The notes beneath the pieces were generated by a model, which worked only from the letters and a program-made list of their open reading frames with translations, did no database searches and was not told the origin of the DNA. Positions 53,087 to 62,462 of a DNA stretch of 64,000 nt are shown piece by piece; position 1 is the stretch's first letter; every line of letters begins with the position of its first letter. A program made the translations under genes and the position numbers. Source of the stretch: Paenibacillus xylanilyticus. GTDB taxonomy: Bacteria > Bacillota > Bacilli > Paenibacillales > Paenibacillaceae. The stretch is taken from the NCBI RefSeq assembly GCF_009664365.1, contig NZ_CP044310.1:5891501-5955500 (forward strand). Direction: 5' to 3'.

Positions 53087-53325
53087 ATGGCAAGAGGACT
53101 ATGCCCCCGCTGTTCCTGAAGCTGCCGGATCAGAAAGTGGACGAACCACTTTCGTCCGGACGCTGTACCCACATGCTGCTCTTTCATTTCGCCCGGATGT
53201 TCAGGATGTTCCCATACGACACTGGCACCCTCCAAATGTTCCTGGACCGAATAGATTCGATATCCCAGCGCAACCATTCGTTCGATCGCCACTTTCTCCG
53301 CTTCAAATGCTTCATTCTCCAGCAT
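53068..53325 (-). CDS. Small protein of unknown function at the end of the pyrimidine operon
   Basis: An 85-residue soluble protein with acidic N-terminus. Translation starts 5 nt after the dihydropyrimidinase stop, with GAGGTGA right before the ATG, so it looks like the last gene of the operon. I recognise no family. Its 3' end overlaps the end of the PucR gene by 19 nt on the other strand. Confidence 0.6.
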   Translation of the reverse strand: MLENEAFEAEKVAIERMVALGYRIYSVQEHLEGASVVWEHPEHPGEMKEQHVGTASGRKWFVHFLIRQLQEQRGHSPLAIYAIGP

Positions 53326-53330
53326 TCACC

Positions 53331-54770
53331 TCAACCTCCCGTCACTGTCGTAACCGCCTGCCGCCCAGGCATGGGGGCACCTGCATCGTATTTGGCACGC
53401 TTCACATACTGGCCAGATCCTGCCGCACCTGCAAACTGACGATCCTTAATGACATACTCCCCCCGACACAGCACGGTAACGGGACATCCCTGTACCTGCA
53501 TGCCTTCGAAGGCGCTGTAATCCACATTCATATGATGTGTACTCGCCGATATCTCCCTGGAAATGGAAGGATCGAAAATAACGATATCCGCATCGGTACC
53601 GACTGCAAGCGTTCCTTTCTGCGGAAACATCCCAAACAACTTGCTCGCCCGGGTAGAACACAGATCTACCCATTGATTCAATGAAATACGTCCCTTGGCA
53701 ACTCCCTCCGAATATAAAATGCTAAGCCGGTCCTCAATGACAGGCCCACCATTAGGAATTTTGCTAAAGTCATTCTTCCCCAGATCCTTCTGCCCCTTGA
53801 AATTAAAGGAGCAGTGATCGGACCCAATCGTCTGCAACTGGCCGCTCTTCAGTGCGTTCCACAACACCTCCTGATGGGAGGCTTCCCGCAGTGGCGGGGA
53901 CCAGACATACTTCGCCCCTTCAAAATCAGGCTGATCCATGATGGACTGATCCAGCGTCAGATACTGCGGACATGTCTCGCCCCAAATCCGGTAACCCATG
54001 TCACGCATGCGTGCAATCTGCTCCACAGCTTCGGCACACGTCACATGCACAACATACAGCTGCGAATCCGCAAGGGCAGCCAGACGTGCAGCGCGTCCTG
54101 TCGCCTCTCCTTCCAGGATGGAAGGACGGGTAAGGGCGTGATGAATCGGCTCAGTCCGTCCTTCAGCGAGCGCCTGCTGCACAAGCAGATCGATGACATC
54201 GCCGTTCTCGGCATGCACCATGACCAGGGCACCGTACTCCTTGGCCTTTTGCAGCGTCTGATAGAGGATGCCATCATCCGCCTGGAACTGGTTTTTATAG
54301 GCCATGAACACTTTGAAGGAAGACACCCCTTCTTCCTCAATGACCTGCGGCAGTTCCTCCAATACCTGATCATTCATCTCCCCGATCATCAGATGAAATC
54401 CATAGTCGATGGCAGCCTTCCCCTTGGCCTTCGCATGCCATTCCTTCAGGGATTCGGTGAGCAGTTTGCCTTTCTGGGTCAGACAGAAATCAAGGATTGT
54501 CGTTGTTCCGCCAAACGCTGCGGCTGCAGTTCCCGTTGCAAAATCATCCGCGGTCACTGTCCCGCCAAAAGGCATATCCAGATGTGTATGCGGATCAATA
54601 CCGCCGGGAATGACATAACAGCCGGAGGCATCCACGATCTCCGTTCGGTCATCCGCCACCATGCCCATGCCAATCTGCGTGATTTTCCCGTTCTCGATGA
54701 GTATATCTGCTTCAAATGTGTCCGCTGCCGTGACCAACACGCCATTCTGAATCAGTTTGCGCCCACTCAT
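53331..54770 (-). CDS. hydA: Dihydropyrimidinase / D-hydantoinase
   Basis: A 479-residue amidohydrolase opening 5,6-dihydrouracil to N-carbamoyl-beta-alanine. Metal ligands are visible: GGIDPHTHLDMPFGG (HxH), the carboxylated lysine in SSFKVFMAYK near residue 152, HAENGD, VVHVT and GSDHCSF. Length is normal for bacterial hydantoinases. Its start overlaps the preA stop by 4 nt. Some enzymes of this type also act on hydantoins, so substrate is read from the neighbours. Confidence 0.95.
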   Translation of the reverse strand: MSGRKLIQNGVLVTAADTFEADILIENGKITQIGMGMVADDRTEIVDASGCYVIPGGIDPHTHLDMPFGGTVTADDFATGTAAAAFGGTTTILDFCLTQKGKLLTESLKEWHAKAKGKAAIDYGFHLMIGEMNDQVLEELPQVIEEEGVSSFKVFMAYKNQFQADDGILYQTLQKAKEYGALVMVHAENGDVIDLLVQQALAEGRTEPIHHALTRPSILEGEATGRAARLAALADSQLYVVHVTCAEAVEQIARMRDMGYRIWGETCPQYLTLDQSIMDQPDFEGAKYVWSPPLREASHQEVLWNALKSGQLQTIGSDHCSFNFKGQKDLGKNDFSKIPNGGPVIEDRLSILYSEGVAKGRISLNQWVDLCSTRASKLFGMFPQKGTLAVGTDADIVIFDPSISREISASTHHMNVDYSAFEGMQVQGCPVTVLCRGEYVIKDRQFAGAAGSGQYVKRAKYDAGAPMPGRQAVTTVTGG

Positions 54771-56062
54771 GATATCGCCTCCTTGGTTGATTGATCTCGA
54801 ATCGATTGCAGCACAGCAATCGCAGATTGACGTTCATTCCAGGTTAATGGAGTCTGTTCAGGTGCTACCTCGACCATTTCAATGGCCCCGTCCACCGGAC
54901 ATACAATCGAGCATAGGTTACATCCCACACAATCTTCCTCGACCACTTCCAGATAGGCGCCGGAAGGATCGGTCAGCATATCGATACACTGGTGCGATGT
55001 GTCCTCACAAGCGATATGGCACTTGTTGCAGTTAATACAGACATCACGGTTAATGCGGGCAACCACTTTGTAGTTGAGATCCAGATTACCCCAGTCCGAG
55101 TATCGGGGAACTGTCTGGCCCACAAGTTCCGCCACACTGCTCAGGCCCTTCTCATCCAAATAATCGTTCAGCCCGTCAATCATATCCTCCACGATGCGAA
55201 AACCATGATGCATCGCTGCCGTACACACTTGCACGCCTGTCGCTCCCATGAGCAAAAACTCTGCTGTATCCCGCCAATCGGATATGCCGCCAATTCCCGA
55301 GATGGGCACGCCCACTTCCGGATGGCGGGCACATTCGGCCACCATGTTGAGGGCAATCGGCTTCACCGCTGGTCCGCAATAGCCGCCATGGGCCCCTTTG
55401 CCGCCTACATGGGGAACGGTATTCCACGAATCCAGATCCACCCCCGCCAGAGAGTTAATGGTGTTGATAAGAGAAATGGCATCCGCACCCCCGCGCACTG
55501 CGGCCCGGGCTGTTGCCGTAATATCCGTAATATTCGGTGTCAGCTTCACGATCACGGGGGTCGTCGCGACTTCCTTCACCCACATCGTCTGCAGTTCCAC
55601 CAGATCCGGCTGCTGACCGGAAGCCGCCCCCATGCCCCGTTCGGCCATTCCATGGGGACAGCCGAAGTTTAACTCCAGTCCGTCTACCCCGACGGCTTCC
55701 ACCTTTTTGACAATTTCATGCCACTTCTCTCGCTTCGGTTCTACCATCAATGATGCAATGACCGCGCGATCCGGGAAGCGCTTCTTGGTTTCAGCGATCT
55801 CCCGCAGATTGACCTCCAGTGGACGATCGGAGATCAGCTCAATATTGTTGAAGCCCGCTACCCGCTGTCCGCCGAAATGTACAGCGGCAAAGCGGGATGA
55901 CGTGTTAATGATCGGTTCACCCAGTGTCTTCCACACCGCACCTCCCCAGCCTGCCTCGAAGGCACGCTGCACCTGATATCCCGTATTCGTCGGCGGCGCG
56001 GATGCCAGCCAAAATGGATTGGGTGATCGAATACCTGCCAGATTTATCGATAAGTCAGCCAT
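54767..56062 (-). CDS. preA: NAD-dependent dihydropyrimidine dehydrogenase subunit PreA
   Basis: A 431-residue protein. The N-terminal FMN TIM barrel (about 1-320) has LASAPPTNTGYQV, ELNFGCPHGMAERGMGAASGQ and VPISGIGGISDWRD. The C-terminal part has two 4Fe-4S clusters (CINCNKCHIACE, CVGCNLCSIVCPVDGA). With PreT it reduces uracil or thymine to the dihydro form. The ATG at 56060-56062 follows AAGGAGGG; the frame extends 20 codons upstream without such a site. Confidence 0.95.
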   Translation of the reverse strand: MADLSINLAGIRSPNPFWLASAPPTNTGYQVQRAFEAGWGGAVWKTLGEPIINTSSRFAAVHFGGQRVAGFNNIELISDRPLEVNLREIAETKKRFPDRAVIASLMVEPKREKWHEIVKKVEAVGVDGLELNFGCPHGMAERGMGAASGQQPDLVELQTMWVKEVATTPVIVKLTPNITDITATARAAVRGGADAISLINTINSLAGVDLDSWNTVPHVGGKGAHGGYCGPAVKPIALNMVAECARHPEVGVPISGIGGISDWRDTAEFLLMGATGVQVCTAAMHHGFRIVEDMIDGLNDYLDEKGLSSVAELVGQTVPRYSDWGNLDLNYKVVARINRDVCINCNKCHIACEDTSHQCIDMLTDPSGAYLEVVEEDCVGCNLCSIVCPVDGAIEMVEVAPEQTPLTWNERQSAIAVLQSIRDQSTKEAIS

Positions 56063-56154
56063 AACGATCCCTCCTTGGTGTTGTTTGCATATATGGTCTT
56101 GCTCTGCACTCGGTGGCTTCATGGTCTGAACACCATACGAAGCACAAGCTCACC

Positions 56155-57525
56155 TCAAGCCGTCTCCTCCACCTGTCCAGGCAGTGCCTTCATCAGTGCG
56201 GCTGCAGCCAGCTTCCCCTGCTGGGCAGCCGAGACAACCATGGCCTCGCCTTGCCCCTGGCCGAAAATCACATCCCCTGCCGCATAGATCTGTGGATGAG
56301 ACGTTCGGTAGGTCTGCTGCTCCACCTCAATAACGCCCCAGTGATGACGCAGACCGAAGGCTTCAATGAGAGGCAGCAGCCGGTTCTGTCCGATCGCCCG
56401 GACAACGGTATCACATTCAATCACGAACTCCGTTCCTTCTTGGGGTACGGGTAATGCTCGCCCGCCTCCTGGGGGCGTGACCAGCTCCATTTTCACGCAC
56501 TCCACAGCCCGGACTCGCCCATTCTCATCGCCAATAATGCGCTGCGGCATCGTAAACCAGCGGAACTCTACCCCTTCCTGTTTCGCAAACGCATATTCAA
56601 ACGCATAGGCCGTCATCTGACCCTCTCCGCGCCGATAAAGCATCTGTACACGTTCTGCTCCCAGACGTACCGAGCAGGTGGCTGCATCCACTGCCGTGTT
56701 GCCCGCACCTATGACAGCTACTCTTAGACCATTCAATGCAGGCGGTACGCCCTGTTTCGTGGATTCCACCAGTTCGATGGCATCGTACACCCCTTCCAAG
56801 CTCTCTCCTTCGATCCCAAGCATCGGAACAGAACCCATACCACAAGCCAGAATGACAGCTTCATGCTGTTCCAGCAGTTGTTCAGGAGACAGATCCACGC
56901 CTATGCGTACACCGTACCGGATGTGTACTCCCAGCGCTTCAACCTGCTCCACTTCCCACAGGGACACTTCCTGAGGTAAACGAAAGGAGACGATCCCGTA
57001 CGTATTTAATCCACCACCCTTGGGCTTCGCTTCATAGATCGTCACCTCATACCCTGCACGGCCAAGCTCTCTGGCTGCGGACAAGCCGGCAGGCCCGGCG
57101 CCAACAACAGCGATGGAACGGCCATTGGAGGGGGCTGCCTGAAACAAAGGTTCATTGGCCTCCCGTGCCCAGTCCGTGGCATATCGCTGCAGATCACCGA
57201 TGCGAATGGGCTTCGACGATTCGTTAAGTACACAGGCGCCTTCGCACAGTTCCTCGGTTGGACAGACTCTTGCACAGCTGGCTCCTACCGGATTGGCATC
57301 CATAATGGTTCGGGCCGAGCCTTTCAGATGACCTGTCGAGATTTTCCGAATAAACGAAGGGATATTGATGTCCGTTGGGCACGCCTTGATGCAAGGTGCA
57401 TCGTAACAGTACAGACAGCGGTTGGATTCCTCCATCGCTTCCTTGCCTGTCATGGCGGGTTTCATCTCGGCAAAACGGCTCTCCCATCCATAATCGGATA
57501 ACGCTGCTCCCGTGCTGTTTATCAT
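56155..57525 (-). CDS. preT: NAD-dependent dihydropyrimidine dehydrogenase subunit PreT
   Basis: A 456-residue electron-transfer subunit. The N-terminus carries cysteine clusters (CLYCYDAPCIKACPTDINIP and CARVCPTEELCEGACV) for 4Fe-4S centres. The FAD motif VVGAGPAGLSAARELG is near residue 140 and the NAD(P) motif VIGAGNTAVDAATC near residue 278. It is homologous to the glutamate synthase small subunit. The ATG at 57523-57525 is 9 nt after AGGAGG; the ATG 6 nt earlier is too close. It lies 92 nt upstream of preA. Confidence 0.94.
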   Translation of the reverse strand: MINSTGAALSDYGWESRFAEMKPAMTGKEAMEESNRCLYCYDAPCIKACPTDINIPSFIRKISTGHLKGSARTIMDANPVGASCARVCPTEELCEGACVLNESSKPIRIGDLQRYATDWAREANEPLFQAAPSNGRSIAVVGAGPAGLSAARELGRAGYEVTIYEAKPKGGGLNTYGIVSFRLPQEVSLWEVEQVEALGVHIRYGVRIGVDLSPEQLLEQHEAVILACGMGSVPMLGIEGESLEGVYDAIELVESTKQGVPPALNGLRVAVIGAGNTAVDAATCSVRLGAERVQMLYRRGEGQMTAYAFEYAFAKQEGVEFRWFTMPQRIIGDENGRVRAVECVKMELVTPPGGGRALPVPQEGTEFVIECDTVVRAIGQNRLLPLIEAFGLRHHWGVIEVEQQTYRTSHPQIYAAGDVIFGQGQGEAMVVSAAQQGKLAAAALMKALPGQVEETA

Positions 57526-57594
57526 GAACATGCACCTCCTAGGGATTGAATTAGGGTCCGGGTTCTTTTTTGAATACAACCCTTCAAATGCCAG

Positions 57595-58476
57595 TTACAG
57601 GTTAACCAGATGCTCATACGTCTCAGGGCGCCGATCCCGGTAGAATTGCCACACATTGCGCACTTCACGAATGATTTCGGTATCCATCTCGCCGATGACG
57701 ATCTCATCCTGATCCCTGCTGCCCATGGCAACCATTCGTCCGCGCGGGTCCACCAGATACGACTGACCATAAAATTCCCCCATATTCCAAGGCGCCTCCA
57801 CGCCTACCCGGTTAATGGCAGCCACGTAATAGCCGTTGGCAACGGCGTGGGCAGGCTGTTCCAATTTCCACAGATATTCCGATGTACCCGCCACCGTAGC
57901 TGACGGATTAAACACAATCTCCGCTCCGGCGAGTCCGAGCAGTCGGGCTCCTTCCGGAAAGTGCCGATCGTAGCAGATGTACACGCCTAATCTGGCGTAA
58001 GCCGTATCAAATACCGGGTATCCCAGATTCCCGGGCCTGAAATAGTACTTTTCCCAGAAGCCGTTCGTGCCCTCGCCTGCTTCCACATGCGGGATATGGT
58101 GCTTGCGGTACTTGCCAAGATAAGAGCCATCGGCATCAATGACGGCAGCCGTATTGTAATACGATGCAATGCCCTCTACCTCGTACACAGGCAAAATGAA
58201 CACAACGCCAAGTTCCTTCGCAAGCGCCTGAAAACGCCTGGTTGTCGGTCCCTCCGGCACCGGTTCGGCAGATGCGTACCATTTGGGATTTTGTTCGGTG
58301 CAAAAGTAGGGTCCATAGAAGACCTCCTGCAGTCCGATAATCTGCGCTCCTCGTGCTGCAGCCTCACGGACCAGGGTGATATGCTTCTGAATGGCAGCCT
58401 CCTTGTGCTCTTCAACCGGTGCCGATCCTTCCACTTCATGCGAAGCCTGAATCAGGCCTATATTGATTTTCCCCAT
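57595..58476 (-). CDS. Nitrilase-family N-carbamoyl-beta-alanine amidohydrolase (beta-ureidopropionase)
   Basis: A 293-residue carbon-nitrogen hydrolase with the Glu-Lys-Cys triad: GLQEVFYGPYFC (Glu near 50), GKYRKHHIPH (Lys near 122) and YICYDRHFPEGAR (Cys near 167). It is of the beta-ureidopropionase/N-carbamoylputrescine amidase type and would release beta-alanine, CO2 and ammonia from N-carbamoyl-beta-alanine. It sits between preT and an M20 enzyme that could do the same step. Confidence 0.88.
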   Translation of the reverse strand: MGKINIGLIQASHEVEGSAPVEEHKEAAIQKHITLVREAAARGAQIIGLQEVFYGPYFCTEQNPKWYASAEPVPEGPTTRRFQALAKELGVVFILPVYEVEGIASYYNTAAVIDADGSYLGKYRKHHIPHVEAGEGTNGFWEKYYFRPGNLGYPVFDTAYARLGVYICYDRHFPEGARLLGLAGAEIVFNPSATVAGTSEYLWKLEQPAHAVANGYYVAAINRVGVEAPWNMGEFYGQSYLVDPRGRMVAMGSRDQDEIVIGEMDTEIIREVRNVWQFYRDRRPETYEHLVNL

Positions 58477-58568
58477 ACGCCAGTAACGCCTCCTTCTACC
58501 CAGATTAGGATGTATTAGAGATGAATTCGATCGTTCATCGGTTCCTTTTTCATATCAGAAAAGGTGAA

Positions 58569-59849
58569 TCAGCCCTCCGATTCATCGTCAGCAGGCAGCT
58601 GCCCGCATATCTGCCGAATCGTGCGGTATAATACCTCCGTTCCCAGCGCAATGTCCTCCGGGAAGGAATACTCACTCGGATGATGGCTGATCCCATCCTT
58701 GCTGCGGACAAAAATCATGCCATAGTCGCACGCATAAGATAGCGCCAGTGCATCATGGAATGGACCACTCATGAGCTCCGGCAAGGACAAGTCCATCTCC
58801 GCTGCAGACGAGCGAATAGCTGCCTTGATTCGTTCCGCACAGTAGCGCGGTTCACTATTGGTATCTTCAGCCACGGAATAGGTAAGCCCATGCTGACTGC
58901 ATACTTCAGCAAGCACATTCATCAGCCGGGCTTCAAGCTGGTTGCGGCGATCCATCTCCATATCGCGCAAGTCCAAGGTGAAGCTGACTTCTTCAGGGAT
59001 GATGTTGCGCGAGTCGGGGAACACCCTCAGACTGCCCACCGTACCAACCGTGGGGGCAGCCGGATCTGCTCTAACCATGTCGTCAAACGCTGCAATGACT
59101 CTGGCACTGCCAACGAGCGCATCATGACGCATGGCCATCGGTACCGAACCGGCATGCCCTGCCATGCCCTTGATCGTAATCGTTAGCCATAATGGACCGG
59201 AGATACCCGTGACCAGTCCCACCGGGGCATCCAGCGATTCCAGCACAGGGCCCTGTTCGATGTGCAGCTCCAGATAGCTGCCGATGGAATTAGGTGCATA
59301 GACTCCTTCAGCAAATTTCTCTACCGAGCATCCGAAGGCTTCCAGCGCCTCCCGGCGAGTCACCCCGTTCCTGTCCTGCCGCTCCAGTTCTCCATCTTCC
59401 AACTGCCCGGTCATTCCCCGGGAGCCGAACAAGCCTTTGTTAAATCGGGAACCCTCTTCATCGCAAAAAGCTACGACCTCAATTGGCATCGGAGGCTGAA
59501 GGCCACTCTCCATTAGGCACTGCACAGCTTCCAGGCCCCCCAGGACACCAATGGCACCATCATACCGACCGCCATAAGGCTGTGAATCAATATGCGAGCC
59601 AATCATCAAGATGGGCTGCGCAGGATCAGTACCTTCCAGGCGGCCAATCAGATTCCCGAATGGATCCAGACGGGTCACCAGTCCGGCTTCTTCCATCCAG
59701 AGACGCACCTGGATAATGCCTTCCATATCTTCAGGGGTGAGGGCAAGCCGGCAAACGCCCGTCTCTCCGATTCGTCCAATACGGGACAATTGTTCAATTC
59801 GTTCATTCAGCCGAAGATGGTTAATGCCTATTCCGGTTGTGGTCTGCAT
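58569..59849 (-). CDS. M20-family Zn hydrolase (allantoate / N-carbamoyl amino acid amidohydrolase type)
   Basis: A 426-residue M20 peptidase-like amidohydrolase: IGSHIDSQPYGGRYDGAIGVLGG and AFCDEEGSRFNKGLFGSRG contain the di-zinc ligands and the catalytic glutamate, and HIEQGPVLES and SGPFHDALALSYACDYGMIFV follow. The family includes L-N-carbamoylase, allantoate amidohydrolase and eukaryote-type beta-ureidopropionase. In this operon N-carbamoyl-beta-alanine or N-carbamoyl-beta-aminoisobutyrate is the likely substrate. GGAGG precedes the ATG. Confidence 0.88.
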   Translation of the reverse strand: MQTTTGIGINHLRLNERIEQLSRIGRIGETGVCRLALTPEDMEGIIQVRLWMEEAGLVTRLDPFGNLIGRLEGTDPAQPILMIGSHIDSQPYGGRYDGAIGVLGGLEAVQCLMESGLQPPMPIEVVAFCDEEGSRFNKGLFGSRGMTGQLEDGELERQDRNGVTRREALEAFGCSVEKFAEGVYAPNSIGSYLELHIEQGPVLESLDAPVGLVTGISGPLWLTITIKGMAGHAGSVPMAMRHDALVGSARVIAAFDDMVRADPAAPTVGTVGSLRVFPDSRNIIPEEVSFTLDLRDMEMDRRNQLEARLMNVLAEVCSQHGLTYSVAEDTNSEPRYCAERIKAAIRSSAAEMDLSLPELMSGPFHDALALSYACDYGMIFVRSKDGISHHPSEYSFPEDIALGTEVLYRTIRQICGQLPADDESEG

Positions 59850-59924
59850 CTTGCCTCGCCTCCACGTGGTTTATTTTTCAAACGAGTTATACAAGAGTCA
59901 TTCCTGGAATTATCTATCCAGCCA

Positions 59925-61298
59925 CTATCCTGCCTCCACACTCCGCAGTGCCTTAAGCAAACTTTCCGCGATCAGCTCCAGCTCATCCTCCGTGGTGACA
60001 AAGGGCGGTGATATCGTCAAAATGTTGGCGAAACCGGGTACCGTGTCCCCGTTCTTACCGATAAGAATGCCGTCTCTCTTACAACTGGCCAGCACGTGTG
60101 CCACCTTCCCTGCATCAGCTGGAGAGCCGTCCGCCTCTATAAGCTCGATGCCGCAGGCGAAGCCAAACATTCGAACATCTCCGACCACAGGCAGCTCCTG
60201 CAGCGGCTCCAGCTTCTCACGAAGGACTCGCCCCAGTTCATCCGCACGCTCCACCAGATTTTCACGCTCCAGAATTTCGATGTTGGCCAGTGCTACCCGG
60301 CAGGAGACCGGATTCCCGCCGAAGGTGTTCACATGGCGAAAGTGAGCATCCGGTCCGGGTTCCCGGAACGTATCATACAGCTCCGCTCGCACGGCTGTAG
60401 CCGATAATGGAGAGTACGCGCTGGTCATCCCCTTGGCCATAGTGACGATATCCGGCTGCACCCCGTAATTCTGGTGTCCGAACTTCTGTCCCGAACGACC
60501 GAACCCGCAGATCACTTCATCCACGATCAGCAGTACACCATAACGCTCACAGATTTCCTTCACTGTACGCATGTAGTCCGGAGGCGGGACAATCATGCCG
60601 CCCCCCGTAATCACCGGTTCCATAATCACCGCAGCAACAGTCTCGGGGCCTTCCCAGCGAATGACCTCCTCATAGATGGTTGCACATTCGAGTCCGCACC
60701 CCTCCTTGTTCCGTCCAAACGGACAGCGGTAGCAATACGGGGGTGGGACATGGGAGAAACCCACACCCAGCGGCTCATACTTGATCTTGCGGGCAGCTTG
60801 CCCGGTGGCACCGAGTGCACCCATGGAGTTGCCATGATAAGCCCGGTGACGGGAGATGAACTTGTGTCTGGTTGGCTCACCATTCTGGTGATGAAACTGA
60901 CGGGCTATTTTGAACGCCACCTCATTGGCATCCGATCCCGAATTGGAGAAAAAGATTCGATAGTCCCCCTCCAGCCATTCATTCAGCTTCTCTGCCAGCA
61001 AAATCGCCGGCTCATGGCTCTGGGTCATCGGCACATAAGCGAGTGCTTTCATCTGCTCATATGCACTCTTTGCAATCTCCTCCCGTCCATGCCCCACATT
61101 CACGCACCATAACCCGGACATGGCATCCAGATACCGCGTTCCATCCTGATCCGTGATCCAGCTGCCTTCCCCGCTGACCGCAATCATTGGATGATCATTA
61201 TGAGGTGAGATGTGATGCCACACATATTTGCGGTCTTTCTCCAGCCATTCTTCCTTGGTACCGCCAAGCGGCTGAGGTTGCTGATCCACGGAGCTCAT
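59925..61298 (-). CDS. Class III aminotransferase, probably beta-alanine transaminase
   Basis: A 457-residue PLP fold I enzyme with FFSNSGSDANEVAFKIAR, HRAYHGNSMGALGATG, the LLIVDEVICGFGRSG aspartate and the PLP lysine in VTMAKGMTSAYSPL near residue 288. The family includes omega-amino acid:pyruvate transaminases. Placed beside the pyrimidine genes, it would turn beta-alanine into malonate semialdehyde. A Cys-rich insertion (CYRCPFGRNKEGCGLEC, about residues 190-206) is present. GGAGGATGG precedes the ATG. Confidence 0.88.
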   Translation of the reverse strand: MSSVDQQPQPLGGTKEEWLEKDRKYVWHHISPHNDHPMIAVSGEGSWITDQDGTRYLDAMSGLWCVNVGHGREEIAKSAYEQMKALAYVPMTQSHEPAILLAEKLNEWLEGDYRIFFSNSGSDANEVAFKIARQFHHQNGEPTRHKFISRHRAYHGNSMGALGATGQAARKIKYEPLGVGFSHVPPPYCYRCPFGRNKEGCGLECATIYEEVIRWEGPETVAAVIMEPVITGGGMIVPPPDYMRTVKEICERYGVLLIVDEVICGFGRSGQKFGHQNYGVQPDIVTMAKGMTSAYSPLSATAVRAELYDTFREPGPDAHFRHVNTFGGNPVSCRVALANIEILERENLVERADELGRVLREKLEPLQELPVVGDVRMFGFACGIELIEADGSPADAGKVAHVLASCKRDGILIGKNGDTVPGFANILTISPPFVTTEDELELIAESLLKALRSVEAG

Positions 61299-61320
61299 TT
61301 GCCATCCTCCTTCGACTGCC

Positions 61321-62382
61321 TTATTTCACCGCTTCTTCGTAAATGCTCTTCTCCAGCGCTTCATCCAGATTGGCTGCCTTCTTGATCAATCCATAATTCA
61401 GTGCAATATCTGCTGTACGAGCAAACGATTCATCCACAAAGCTGCCCACCTGCTGCTCCGTAAATCCTTCCGGACGAATCAGCTTCGCAATCTCCTCCAG
61501 CATCGTAACCTGATGTTCACGGGTCGTACTGCCGTCGGTCACGTTGCTCATGACGATATCCACGGTTTCCTCCTGGTTGTCAATGGCATAGTTCCAGCCT
61601 TTTAGAATGGCACGGGTGACTTTAACGGCAAGATCGCGGTTGCCATCGACCCAGTCCTTCTTCGCGATCAATGTATCTTCCAGCATGCCTACGCCCGCTT
61701 CCTCAATGTTGAACACATCCAGATCGGACTCCTGTACGCCGCTCTCCAGCACAACGTGATATTCGTTATATATGGTTGCTGTCGCGACATCCACCTGGTC
61801 ATTGAAAAACTGATCCATCGTAAACCCCTGCTTCACCAGCTCAATATCCTTCTTCGGATCAAGTCCGTTCTTCTCCATAAAAGCGAGGACCTGGAACTGC
61901 TGGCTGCCGAACCATGTGCTTACCTTTTTGCCTTTCATCTGGGCCGGATCAGTTATTCCTGCTGACTTCTTGGCGATCAGGCGATAGCTGCTCTTCTGTG
62001 AAATCTGGGCAAGGGAGACCAGCGGCAGACCGTTGTCACGGCTCACCAGCAGACTGTCTACCCCCGTGATGCCGACATCGGCTGCGCCGTTCACCACCTG
62101 CTGTTCAATGACGATATCCGGGCCACCCGGAATAATCTCTGCATCAATGCCTTCATCTTCAAAAAAACCTTGTTCCTTCGCGGCATAAATTCCGGCGAAC
62201 TGGGCCTGCGGAACCCATTTAAGCTGAATTTTCACTTTCGTTAAGGACTGTTCTGCGTCTCCTCCTGAACTTGCAGCAGCAGGTTCGGCAGACGGCTCCG
62301 TCTTCGCGGAACATGCGGCCAGCAAGGCAACCGCGAGCATCAGCACAACGACCATCAAACCCGATTTCAACGTTTTGTACAT
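61321..62382 (-). CDS. ABC transporter substrate-binding lipoprotein, NMT1/THI5-like
   Basis: A 353-residue lipoprotein with a signal peptide and the lipobox LLAAC (Cys24). The mature domain has VKIQLKWVPQAQFAGIYAAKEQGFFEDEGIDAEII and VVNGAADVGITGVDSLLVSR, the pattern of NMT1/SsuA-type proteins that bind pyrimidine (HMP) or sulfonate ligands. In this context the ligand is probably a pyrimidine. The ATG at 62380-62382 is about 10 nt after AGGGGG. Confidence 0.9.
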   Translation of the reverse strand: MYKTLKSGLMVVVLMLAVALLAACSAKTEPSAEPAAASSGGDAEQSLTKVKIQLKWVPQAQFAGIYAAKEQGFFEDEGIDAEIIPGGPDIVIEQQVVNGAADVGITGVDSLLVSRDNGLPLVSLAQISQKSSYRLIAKKSAGITDPAQMKGKKVSTWFGSQQFQVLAFMEKNGLDPKKDIELVKQGFTMDQFFNDQVDVATATIYNEYHVVLESGVQESDLDVFNIEEAGVGMLEDTLIAKKDWVDGNRDLAVKVTRAILKGWNYAIDNQEETVDIVMSNVTDGSTTREHQVTMLEEIAKLIRPEGFTEQQVGSFVDESFARTADIALNYGLIKKAANLDEALEKSIYEEAVK

Positions 62383-62462
62383 ATACAAACAACCCCCTGT
62401 TTATATAAGAATTCAATCAGGTACTGCAGCGGATCTGTGGTATTCCCGCACGATGGTGAGGG

